Shown: positions 40,830 to 47,692 of the stretch, in pieces | Numbering within the stretch: position 1 is the stretch's first letter | Layout of the letters: each line of letters opens with the position of its first letter | Virus record (IMG/VR): IMGVR_UViG_3300008629_000005 | Span: 1 to 58,087 of that record | DNA length: 58,087 bases | Origin: a virus | Strand: one strand, 5' to 3' | Translations under genes and position numbers: made by a program | Notes under the pieces: generated by a model | Database searches by the model: none | Seen by the model: only the letters and a program-made list of their open reading frames with translations | What the model was told of the DNA's origin: nothing

Positions 40830-41925
40830 TATATTGTTATTCAGTGGGGTCGCATTTGCAGACCCCATTGGAGACATTGTTGAGTCTACTGGTATAGGCC
40901 AGATAGTTAGAAACAATGAAGTGCAACAGAATAATGTCGGTGGTGACATTTTTTTGTATGACGAAGCCGAAACAGTAAACGGCAGAATGAAGATTGAGTT
41001 CTTAGACGAAGAGGAACTTGATTTAATCGAACACACAGTAGTATACATAGACGAAGTATACTATGACCCTAATCCCTCATTATCAAAAATGTCCTTGAGA
41101 ATGGTTCAAGGAACAGCAAGGTTTGCTTCAGGGAAAGGGAAAAAAATAAAGAAAGCAAACATAGATATTTCAACGCCGACAGCTCAAATAGCAATCAACG
41201 GCACAGATTTTACAACTACTATTGACGAGCTCGGGAGAACACTCGTGATTCTGCTACCTGATGAAACAGGTGGTTCTAGTGGTGAGATAAAAGTATTTAA
41301 TGAGGGTGGAGAAACCTTACTCAATCTTCCATATCAGGCAACTATGGTTTCTACTTTGGAATCTCCTCCAACACAAAATGTTATTATTCAAAACATAACA
41401 CCTTCAATGATTGATAACATGTTTATTGTTTCTCCACCTGCGGAAGTTAAACAAGCAATAGAAGACGCTGTCGCTGACGACCAAAATGACGATACTGGAA
41501 TACTAGATGTAGACTTTTTAGAGTTCAATGATTTAGAGTCAGACGAACTCGAAGATACCATGGAAGATGATTTCACTGAGCTTGATATAGATATGCTTGG
41601 AGTTGACTTCTTGACAGATTTATTAGATGTGGTAGAAGCACTAGATAAAAAGATTAAAGGGTCAGGCTCAACTGGTGGTGGAGCAACCCTAGGACAATTC
41701 AATATTAAAGGTGCAGTCCAAGGATTCAATAAAGACTCACAGTTTAATGTATTTGTCCAAGACGGAGACCTATATCTCTATAGAGATGTGAATGGAAAGA
41801 TTGAGATAATCATTGCAGCTGGAGGTTTAGGATACTTAGATTTAACTTTAGACGGGTATGAAGGGATTATTGATTTCGGTCAAGGAGACACCAATATTGA
41901 AATTGTAATCAGGCAAACTAACTAA
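40783..41925 (+). CDS. FecR-domain secreted protein with curlin-like C-terminus
   Basis: 380 residues. Signal peptide ending VAFA|DP, then a FecR-type domain: MVQGTARFASGKGKKIKKANI, ISTPTAQIAINGTDFTTTID (the xIRGTxF-type strand) and LVILLPDETGG. The middle (about 225-285) is acidic; the C-terminus GFNKDSQFNVFVQDGDL and QGDTNIEIVIRQ looks like curlin repeats. FecR-domain proteins often occur beside CHASE2 cyclases in bacteria, and such a cyclase ends this operon. Overlaps curlin-like 1 by 47 bp. Probably a periplasmic or surface sensor/anchor. Confidence 0.78.
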   Translation: MQLFKSIRKTQLTILNILLFSGVAFADPIGDIVESTGIGQIVRNNEVQQNNVGGDIFLYDEAETVNGRMKIEFLDEEELDLIEHTVVYIDEVYYDPNPSLSKMSLRMVQGTARFASGKGKKIKKANIDISTPTAQIAINGTDFTTTIDELGRTLVILLPDETGGSSGEIKVFNEGGETLLNLPYQATMVSTLESPPTQNVIIQNITPSMIDNMFIVSPPAEVKQAIEDAVADDQNDDTGILDVDFLEFNDLESDELEDTMEDDFTELDIDMLGVDFLTDLLDVVEALDKKIKGSGSTGGGATLGQFNIKGAVQGFNKDSQFNVFVQDGDLYLYRDVNGKIEIIIAAGGLGYLDLTLDGYEGIIDFGQGDTNIEIVIRQTN

Positions 41926-41928
41926 ATA
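41921..41928 (+). promoter_or_regulatory. Possible internal late box ACTAAATA
   Basis: Overlaps the FecR-gene stop, about 20 bp before a small gene with TTAGGAG. Could boost the second half of the operon. Confidence 0.4.
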
Positions 41929-41947
41929 AAAGACATTAGGAGTAAAT

Positions 41948-42097
41948 ATGAAATATTTAAAGGACTTTTTAGAATGGCACGAAAGACTTTGTTGGAAGTT
42001 TATCGATAGATTCAACCTTACAGATTACCAAGCACTTTGGATAGCATGGGCTGAAGGTGTAATTCTTGTTTTACTTGTTTGGTGGATTTGTGGGTGA
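41948..42097 (+). CDS. Small membrane protein, 49 aa
   Basis: TTAGGAG seven bases before ATG. Sequence is aromatic and basic at first (WHERLCWKFIDRF) and ends with one membrane segment (AEGVILVLLVWWICG). Its TGA overlaps the GTG start of the next gene (GTGA), suggesting coupled translation with curlin-like 2. No family recognised. Confidence 0.65.
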   Translation: MKYLKDFLEWHERLCWKFIDRFNLTDYQALWIAWAEGVILVLLVWWICG

Positions 42098-42954
42098 AAC
42101 AAACTGAGGGAAAATTGGACTGGTCAGCAAAATTATTCATAGGGTGTTTTACACTCATGGTGTTATTTTCAGCAATTAAAGCATTTGCTGATGATGATAA
42201 CCGTATCAATATTAATCAGGTCACAGCGGGTGGAGATAATCTCGACCTAACTATCGACCAAGAAGGATTCAACAACAATATCTTTTTCTCACTTGGAGAC
42301 GGAGACGATTACGATATAGAAATCTTACAAAAAGGAAACAATAATGAAATTGGATACGCAAATGATTCCCCCAGCTGGGGCTCAGGTTATGGTTGGGGTG
42401 GCGATATTGACGGAGAAAGACAATCACTTAAACTCTACCAAAACTGCACGAAAAATTCGTCCTGCGGTAAAAACGACATTCAGTTCCACATAGCATATGG
42501 AGATGACAATACACTTTGGTGGGCCCAAGGATATGAATTCTCAAACCGTAACGACACTACATGGTCAATAGATAATAATGACGGCGGTAATCATACTGTC
42601 ACCATAGATATCCATGGTAGTGATAATTCAATAAAAGGACAGCAAAGGAATTGTGCAAACAATAATTGTGACGGACATTCAGCAAGAATCTATCTCTATG
42701 GAGATGACAATGATGTGTTTGGAAAACAGAAAGGAGACAGTTCAAAGACATTAAACTTAACAGTTCATAATGACTCTAATATTGTTGACTATCTTCAAGA
42801 CGGTAATGCTCAACATACTGCAAATATTACTTTGAATGGTACTTATGGAACTACTTTAGATTTAACGCAACACGCAGGCTCAGCTCAGTCATATACTTTG
42901 TCTCAAGCTTGTTATACAGTCGGCGGTTGCACAATTACAGTAACACAAGATTAA
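42094..42954 (+). CDS. Curlin-like secreted repeat protein 2
   Basis: 286 residues from the GTG at 42094 that overlaps the previous stop; an in-frame TTG at 42079 is less likely. N-terminal membrane/signal segment (LFIGCFTLMVLFSAI) ending AFA|DD, then Asn/Asp/Gly-rich repeats such as INQVTAGGDNLDLTIDQ, ILQKGNNNEIGYA, YGDDNTLWW, HGSDNSIKGQQ and YGDDNDVFGKQ. Curlin-like Q-G--N spacing is clearer here than in protein 1, with four Cys pairs or so. Two curlin-type subunits recall CsgA/CsgB (major fibre and nucleator). Confidence 0.78.
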   Translation: MKQTEGKLDWSAKLFIGCFTLMVLFSAIKAFADDDNRININQVTAGGDNLDLTIDQEGFNNNIFFSLGDGDDYDIEILQKGNNNEIGYANDSPSWGSGYGWGGDIDGERQSLKLYQNCTKNSSCGKNDIQFHIAYGDDNTLWWAQGYEFSNRNDTTWSIDNNDGGNHTVTIDIHGSDNSIKGQQRNCANNNCDGHSARIYLYGDDNDVFGKQKGDSSKTLNLTVHNDSNIVDYLQDGNAQHTANITLNGTYGTTLDLTQHAGSAQSYTLSQACYTVGGCTITVTQD

Positions 42955-42957
42955 ATT

Positions 42958-43065
42958 ATGTGGGATAAAATAATAAATTATAAATTTCATATCAAATGGG
43001 TTTTTATAGTATTAGGAACCTTATTGGTTGGATTAGCACTGTCGTTTTATCGACTGGTCTCCTAA
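42958..43065 (+). CDS. Tiny membrane protein, 35 aa
   Basis: Starts three bases after the curlin-like 2 stop. Basic N-terminus (YKFHIKW) and one membrane segment (VFIVLGTLLVGLALSFY). TAATG overlap with the next gene supports that it is translated. Too short to classify. Confidence 0.5.
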   Translation: MWDKIINYKFHIKWVFIVLGTLLVGLALSFYRLVS

Positions 43066-43229
43066 TGAAACAATGGTTGTTTAATAAGATGGTTCCGCAC
43101 GCCATCAGGTTCAGGGAATGGTCTAAAGGAAAAACTTGGATACAGATTCCCTTATGGATTTTTATATTGTGGCTTTTAGGAGTAGCTAATCCTTACTGGT
43201 GTGTATATCCAGTTTGTTGGATAACATAA
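43065..43229 (+). CDS. Small membrane protein, 54 aa
   Basis: ATG at 43065 overlaps the preceding stop; its own stop overlaps the cyclase start (TAATG again). Basic N-terminal half (NKMVPHAIRFREWSKGK) and one hydrophobic segment rich in Trp with two Cys (IPLWIFILWLLGVANPYWC). May be a partner of the cyclase or exporter. Confidence 0.55.
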   Translation: MKQWLFNKMVPHAIRFREWSKGKTWIQIPLWIFILWLLGVANPYWCVYPVCWIT

Positions 43230-45106
43230 TGTACTCGTGGAAGACAGTATTAATAACTGTCTCGTTATTATTCGGACTTAAGGTATGGAATCCATATCTT
43301 ATTGAGAATGTTACATGGTCTTGGTTTGACTTCCTACACCAATCAAAAGAAATAGAACAAACCGATAACATAGTTCTAGTAGACATAGACGAGAAGTCAC
43401 TACAGAAGTATGGTCAATACCCATGGCCGAGAAATATCTATGCAGATATAATGTTGGAATCACATTATACCAACACTCATGTATTTACCCAGTTGTTTAA
43501 AAACCCTGATAGGTTTTCAGGGGACGAAGCTTTTGCAGAAGGATTAGTTAATCGGCTATCGATTTTATCAGCTGCACCCACAACTCAATTAGATACTGGG
43601 TCTGCACCATTTGTTAAGACTTCGGTGTTCGGTGACGGCGAGATAAAAGACCATATTTGGAGCTTCTCTGGCATTGCTTCACCAGTTGATATCCTGAAAC
43701 AGAATTCGTATGGTTCAGGAGTGACAGTCACAACACCTAGTATTTCAGGAACACCAAACTTTGACGGGACAATCCGTTCAGCACCATTAATAGTATCTGC
43801 AAATGATGTTGTATATCCTTCGGTTGCACTAGAGGTTCTTCGTGCATTTGGTGACCATAAGAATTATCAAACACGAGTCACGGAAGAAGCTGGAATCGAG
43901 TGGATTCGAATGGGTAGGAGCCCTCCCATAGAAACAACCTCAACTGCAGATGTTCAAATTGGATACTGGTTCGATTTTGAGAGAATATCTGCAATGGATT
44001 TACCCAACTCAGACCTTGAAGGTAAGATACTGATTTGGGGATTAACTGCAGAGGGACTTAATAATCCAGTTTCAACCCCAGTGGGTGTAATGTATCCTCA
44101 TAAAGTTCAAGCCTCACTTCTCCAAACCGTTTTGCAAGATGTTCGAATACAACAATCCTACTATCTTGAATTCTTATCTCTCGCTCTTCTGCTGACAGTC
44201 CTTCTAGGAATATTGGTAATGGTCTACACACTTCCCACAGCCGTTGCGGGGATAGCTTCTCTAGTCTTCGTTGGATTTCAGGTGGGTGGGTCTCTCTATT
44301 GGTGGTCTTCATCTCTCGTTCTTTTCGATACTTTCTACTCATCGATTGCCTCCATTATAGTTTTCGGACATGCTTCCTTCAACAAATACTATACAACTTA
44401 TCAACTCAAAGAACTTATTAAGAAGCAGTTTCAAAAATATTTATCTCCTGACATGGTTGAAGAACTCCAAAAAAACCCTGAATTATTGAAACTTGGTGGA
44501 GATAGAAGAGAACTTTCATTCCTCTTCGCAGACATAGTTGGGTTCACTCCAATATCAGAAGCATACATGAAGAATGACGACCCCGAAGGATTAGTGGAAC
44601 TAATTAATAGATTCCTAGACGGTATGTCTAAAATTGTCCTAGCAAATGGTGGAACCATCGACAAATATATGGGTGACTGCTTGATGGCATTTTGGGGAGC
44701 TCCTCTTGATTGCCCTGACCATGCACAAATGGCTTTGAAATCTGCAATAGAAATAGAACTATTAACAGAACAAATGAATATAGATATAGAAAGGGAAGGA
44801 TTAGATTTACCACCAGTAGTCATTGGCACGGGAATTAATACAGGCCCATGCATTGTCGGAAACATGGGAAGTGAAGCACGATTCGATTATTCAGTTGTCG
44901 GTGACGCTGTTAACCTTGCAGCTAGACTCGAAGTCCAAACAAGGCAATATGACACTCCAATTATAATGTCAGAGTTCACAAAGAAACAAGTTGATTGTGA
45001 ATGGCAGTATCTTGACGAAATAAATGTTAAAGGAAAGGAAATTCCAGTTAAGATATATGCACCTTTAATTGATAGGAAATTAAGAAAATTACAAAAACCC
45101 TCTTGA
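43229..45106 (+). CDS. CHASE2-domain class III adenylate cyclase
   Basis: 625 residues, complete. N-terminal membrane helix, then a periplasmic CHASE2 sensor domain (about 25-305; NIVLVDIDEKSLQKYGQYPWPR is typical), three membrane helices (about 310-395) and a C-terminal cyclase domain. Catalytic residues intact: metal Asp435 (FADIVGFT) and Asp483 (KYMGDC), adenine-selective Lys479 and Asp559 (VVGDAVNLAARLE), transition-state Asn562 and Arg566. Predicted to make cAMP in the host cytoplasm in response to an envelope signal. Unusual in a phage. Starts within the previous stop. Confidence 0.93.
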   Translation: MYSWKTVLITVSLLFGLKVWNPYLIENVTWSWFDFLHQSKEIEQTDNIVLVDIDEKSLQKYGQYPWPRNIYADIMLESHYTNTHVFTQLFKNPDRFSGDEAFAEGLVNRLSILSAAPTTQLDTGSAPFVKTSVFGDGEIKDHIWSFSGIASPVDILKQNSYGSGVTVTTPSISGTPNFDGTIRSAPLIVSANDVVYPSVALEVLRAFGDHKNYQTRVTEEAGIEWIRMGRSPPIETTSTADVQIGYWFDFERISAMDLPNSDLEGKILIWGLTAEGLNNPVSTPVGVMYPHKVQASLLQTVLQDVRIQQSYYLEFLSLALLLTVLLGILVMVYTLPTAVAGIASLVFVGFQVGGSLYWWSSSLVLFDTFYSSIASIIVFGHASFNKYYTTYQLKELIKKQFQKYLSPDMVEELQKNPELLKLGGDRRELSFLFADIVGFTPISEAYMKNDDPEGLVELINRFLDGMSKIVLANGGTIDKYMGDCLMAFWGAPLDCPDHAQMALKSAIEIELLTEQMNIDIEREGLDLPPVVIGTGINTGPCIVGNMGSEARFDYSVVGDAVNLAARLEVQTRQYDTPIIMSEFTKKQVDCEWQYLDEINVKGKEIPVKIYAPLIDRKLRKLQKPS

Positions 45107-45130
45107 AATTTTTGAAAAAACCCATATAAT
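45103..45130 (+). promoter_or_regulatory. Sigma-70-type promoter of hsp20
   Basis: TTGAAA, 16-bp spacer, TATAAT. The -35 box overlaps the cyclase stop. Gives an early route to hsp20 ahead of the late box at 45145. Confidence 0.6.
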
Positions 45131-45144
45131 AGGTATATAAGTAT

Positions 45145-45152
45145 TATAAATA
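45145..45152 (+). promoter_or_regulatory. Late promoter TATAAATA of hsp20
   Basis: Perfect consensus; predicted +1 about 45158. The leader contains a GTAAT/ATTAC hairpin (45160-45179) like those of gp18 and gp22, then AAAGGAG before ATG 45214. Confidence 0.72.
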
Positions 45153-45213
45153 CTTTAGTAATTGCTCAATAGAGGATTACATATATTAACTTGCTTAATT
45201 AAAGGAGAAAAAT

Positions 45214-45624
45214 ATGACGCATTTAGATATATTTGGTCAATTCAGACCGTTCGCAATAGGATTTGATAGATATTTCGAAGACCTCGAAAGAATGTCTACA
45301 ATCTCACAATCAAACTATCCACCATACAATGTGGTAAAAGTAGACGATGAAAATTTCACCGTTGAACTTGCTGTTGCTGGATTCGATAAGAAGGAAATTT
45401 CTGTTACTAAAGAGAAAAACATTCTTGTTATCGAGGGTAGTTCAGAAGATTCTGAGAAGGACTTTGTCCATAAAGGATTAGCTTCTAGAGCATTCAACCG
45501 TAGATTTACACTTGCAGACGATGTAGAAATCGCCAGTGCAGTGTATAAAAACGGTATATTGAGTGTCAACTTAGAGAGAGTCATTCCCGAAGAAGACAAA
45601 CCAGTTTCTATCAAAATTTCATAG
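45214..45624 (+). CDS. hsp20: Small heat-shock protein (Hsp20)
   Basis: 136 residues. Alpha-crystallin domain: YNVVKVDDENFTVELAVAGF near residue 38, KNILVIEGSSED, ASRAFNRRFTLADDVEIASA and the signature YKNGILSVNLER near 109, ending with a KPVSIKI tail. ATP-independent chaperone, common in marine T4-like phages and probably useful in capsid or scaffold folding. Dual early and late promoters and a strong AAAGGAG site suggest high expression. Confidence 0.94.
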   Translation: MTHLDIFGQFRPFAIGFDRYFEDLERMSTISQSNYPPYNVVKVDDENFTVELAVAGFDKKEISVTKEKNILVIEGSSEDSEKDFVHKGLASRAFNRRFTLADDVEIASAVYKNGILSVNLERVIPEEDKPVSIKIS

Positions 45625-45638
45625 AAACCCACTATACA

Positions 45639-45671
45639 GATACCACTGTTATGTGATATAATGGTGGTATC
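45639..45671 (+). promoter_or_regulatory. Inverted repeat flanking a -10 box, possible operator
   Basis: GATACCAC (45639-45646) and GTGGTATC (45664-45671) are perfect inverted arms around TATAAT at 45657-45662. The loop is 17 nt. May be an operator or RNA hairpin regulating the gene at 45691 and ahpC-like gene. Confidence 0.45.
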
Positions 45672-45690
45672 ATTTTATTATGGAGTAATT

Positions 45691-45885
45691 ATGAAAAAAG
45701 AAGAGGGCATACAAGAGTGTGCAAAAAATGACAGAGTCGCAATAGAAGCAGACCTAAACAAATATCTTAATGATTTGACAGATAGAGAAATGATTAAGTT
45801 ATGTAATACTATAGCAAGTCAAGGTGGGACTAGAACACTCTCCACTTACGATTATAGTTGGAATCCTTTAAGGGAGATGTTATGA
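45691..45885 (+). CDS. Unknown small protein, 64 aa
   Basis: The ATG at 45691 with TGGAG upstream is preferred to an in-frame ATG at 45661, which lies inside the promoter/operator. Charged helical protein (DRVAIEADLNKYLNDLTDREM) with a YDYSWNPLREML end. Its TGA overlaps the peroxiredoxin start (ATGA), so the two are co-translated. No family recognised. Confidence 0.65.
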   Translation: MKKEEGIQECAKNDRVAIEADLNKYLNDLTDREMIKLCNTIASQGGTRTLSTYDYSWNPLREML

Positions 45886-46391
45886 AAACAGTAGGTGAAC
45901 AATTCCCCGACTTCTCATTAGAGGGGATTAATAAGTTTAATGAATTTGTGACAGCAGACAATGACTGGCTTCAAGGTTGGTCAGTGGTTTACTTTTATCC
46001 AAAAGACTTTACTTTTATCTGTCCAACAGAGATTGCTGGATTTGATGCATTGGTAGACGCGGGTGTATCAGTTATCGGTATCAGTGGTGATAACGAGTTT
46101 TGTAAATTAGCATGGAAACAAGATAATGAGTTGATAGGTAATATTCAACATACGCTTGCAGCTGACACTGGACTTAGATTATCAAGCGACCTTGGTGTGG
46201 TAGATATAGAAAATGGTGTATGCTATAGAGCAACATTTATTATCGACCCTGATGGAGTAATCCAACATGCATCAAGCAATGCATTAGACACTGGTAGAAA
46301 CCCACAAGAAGTTCTAAGAACTGTAAGGGCACTACAAGCTGGTGGACTAACTGGTTGTGCATGGAACGAAGGCGAGGACTTCGTTGGATAG
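45882..46391 (+). CDS. Peroxiredoxin (AhpC/typical 2-Cys type)
   Basis: 169 residues. Peroxidatic Cys47 in YPKDFTFICPTEIAGFD with the TxxC pattern, and a C-terminal Cys159 (LTGCAWNEGEDF) in the place of the resolving Cys. RATFIIDPDGVIQHAS matches the strand after the active site. Reduces hydrogen peroxide or organic peroxides; in a phage it may protect against oxidative burst during infection. No AhpF-like partner is visible, so host thioredoxin or glutathione would be the reductant. Confidence 0.92.
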   Translation: MKTVGEQFPDFSLEGINKFNEFVTADNDWLQGWSVVYFYPKDFTFICPTEIAGFDALVDAGVSVIGISGDNEFCKLAWKQDNELIGNIQHTLAADTGLRLSSDLGVVDIENGVCYRATFIIDPDGVIQHASSNALDTGRNPQEVLRTVRALQAGGLTGCAWNEGEDFVG

Positions 46392-46401
46392 TAAAACCCT
46401 C

Positions 46402-46430
46402 TAGTCAAATCTCGCTAAATATAATATAAT
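46402..46430 (+). promoter_or_regulatory. Sigma-70-type promoter of the methyltransferase gene
   Basis: TAGTCA, 17-bp spacer, TATAAT (46425-46430). The same CCCTCTAGTCAAA context recurs at 53287-53299 before the ParB-like gene. Confidence 0.55.
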
Positions 46431-46450
46431 ATGTTTAGTGGGATTTTTTT
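46408..46450 (+). terminator. Terminator-like hairpin with U-run directly before the methyltransferase ATG
   Basis: Twelve-pair stem including two G-U pairs (46408-46419 with 46434-46445), 14-nt AT loop containing the -10 box, then seven T to 46450. It would end upstream transcription, while RNA started at the promoter within the loop escapes it. Confidence 0.6.
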
Positions 46451-47692
46451 ATGAACGAATATTTTAGATATAGATTATCAGACCTTGAAGAAGGTGCTTC
46501 AACAAAGAAGTTTAATTATATAACTTTCTTTGCTGGCGGAGGCGGTTCTTCATGTGCATACAAACTCTTAGGTGGAGATTGTAAATACATGAATGAATTT
46601 CAACAACTTCATGTTGATACCTACCTTTTAAATTTCCCAAACACAGTTCACGAATGTAAAGACATTAAAAAAGTTACTGGTAAAGATATCATGGAACTTA
46701 GTGGACTAGGAGTTGGTGAAATAGATATTCTAGATGCAAGTCCACCTTGTCCGCCATTTTCAATGGCTGGATCAAAACGAGAAGGTTGGAACAAAGAGAA
46801 GATTGCATATGGAATGAAGCAAGAAAACATTGAAGATTTAACTTGGGAAGTAATTAGAATTACTGGTGAACTCCAACCCAAGATTGTTATTTGTGAAAAT
46901 GTAAAAGGTCTTACAATGGACTATGCAAGAGACCATTTGAATAGAATGATTACAGACTTTGAAGCACAAGGATATTCTGCAGTTTATAAAGTTATGAATG
47001 CAGCCCAACATGGAGTTCCACAAAAAAGAGAAAGAACATTTATACTTGCAGTTCGTAATGATGTATTAGATAAAATTGGAATGCCATGGATGGTTTTAGG
47101 AAGTGTATTTCCTGAACCTTCTCAAAAAGAATGGACTGTAAGAGATGCAATAGAAGACTTACAAGATGACGAACAAAACATAACCGATGCAAAATACCTA
47201 GAAGAATCTTTGAGACATTCTTCAAAGGCTCATTGGGTATTTGGATTTGATACTCACCCTGACTATCCCAACTCGGGCCCATGCTTAGGTATGAGGGGCA
47301 TAAATAATATGGAAAGGGTTGTTAGTATTGGAGACGATATCGTTGGCCCGTGGTTCAAAGAACAAATTGCAAGGGGTATCATTGACCCCGAAGATGAAAA
47401 ACATTCTTATTACATGTCAAGGATTGTACCTTGGACTCAAGCTGCACATTCATTAACTGAACAAGGGTGTCAACCAAAGTTTATGGGTGGTAATCATTTT
47501 CACCCCAGTGGAGAAAGGATATATACTCCAAAGGAATTACAAAGGATTATGACTCTTCCCGATGACTATAGGAGTACGGGAGATTATAACGACAAGGGTG
47601 CAAGAATAGGATTAATGGTCGCACCACTTTGTCTTAAGGCATTAGTTGAAAGTGTCTTAGAAAATATTTTGGAGAAGTATAATGTCAATTAG
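46451..47692 (+). CDS. DNA cytosine-C5 methyltransferase
   Basis: 413 residues with intact motifs: FAGGGGSSCAYK (I, near 27), DILDASPPCPPFSMAG (IV, catalytic Cys100), VICENVKG (VI, ENV near 149), GVPQKRERTFILAV (VIII, QxRxR), and the C-terminal RLMTLPDDY-like LQRIMTLPDDYR with a GLMVAP region (IX-X). Makes 5-methylcytosine in DNA. No restriction enzyme gene adjoins. The next gene, 11 bp overlapping, encodes a TET/JBP-like dioxygenase, suggesting further oxidation of the methyl group. Confidence 0.93.
   Translation: MNEYFRYRLSDLEEGASTKKFNYITFFAGGGGSSCAYKLLGGDCKYMNEFQQLHVDTYLLNFPNTVHECKDIKKVTGKDIMELSGLGVGEIDILDASPPCPPFSMAGSKREGWNKEKIAYGMKQENIEDLTWEVIRITGELQPKIVICENVKGLTMDYARDHLNRMITDFEAQGYSAVYKVMNAAQHGVPQKRERTFILAVRNDVLDKIGMPWMVLGSVFPEPSQKEWTVRDAIEDLQDDEQNITDAKYLEESLRHSSKAHWVFGFDTHPDYPNSGPCLGMRGINNMERVVSIGDDIVGPWFKEQIARGIIDPEDEKHSYYMSRIVPWTQAAHSLTEQGCQPKFMGGNHFHPSGERIYTPKELQRIMTLPDDYRSTGDYNDKGARIGLMVAPLCLKALVESVLENILEKYNVN

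Noticed and set aside
44058-44342. 94-codon minus-strand frame inside the cyclase gene
   Set aside because: Antisense to a well-conserved CHASE2/membrane region, with no promoter or ribosome-binding site and no other minus-strand genes in the window.
46451-47692. Restriction-modification system
   Set aside because: A methyltransferase is present but no nuclease gene adjoins; the partner is a dioxygenase, so DNA modification is the better reading.
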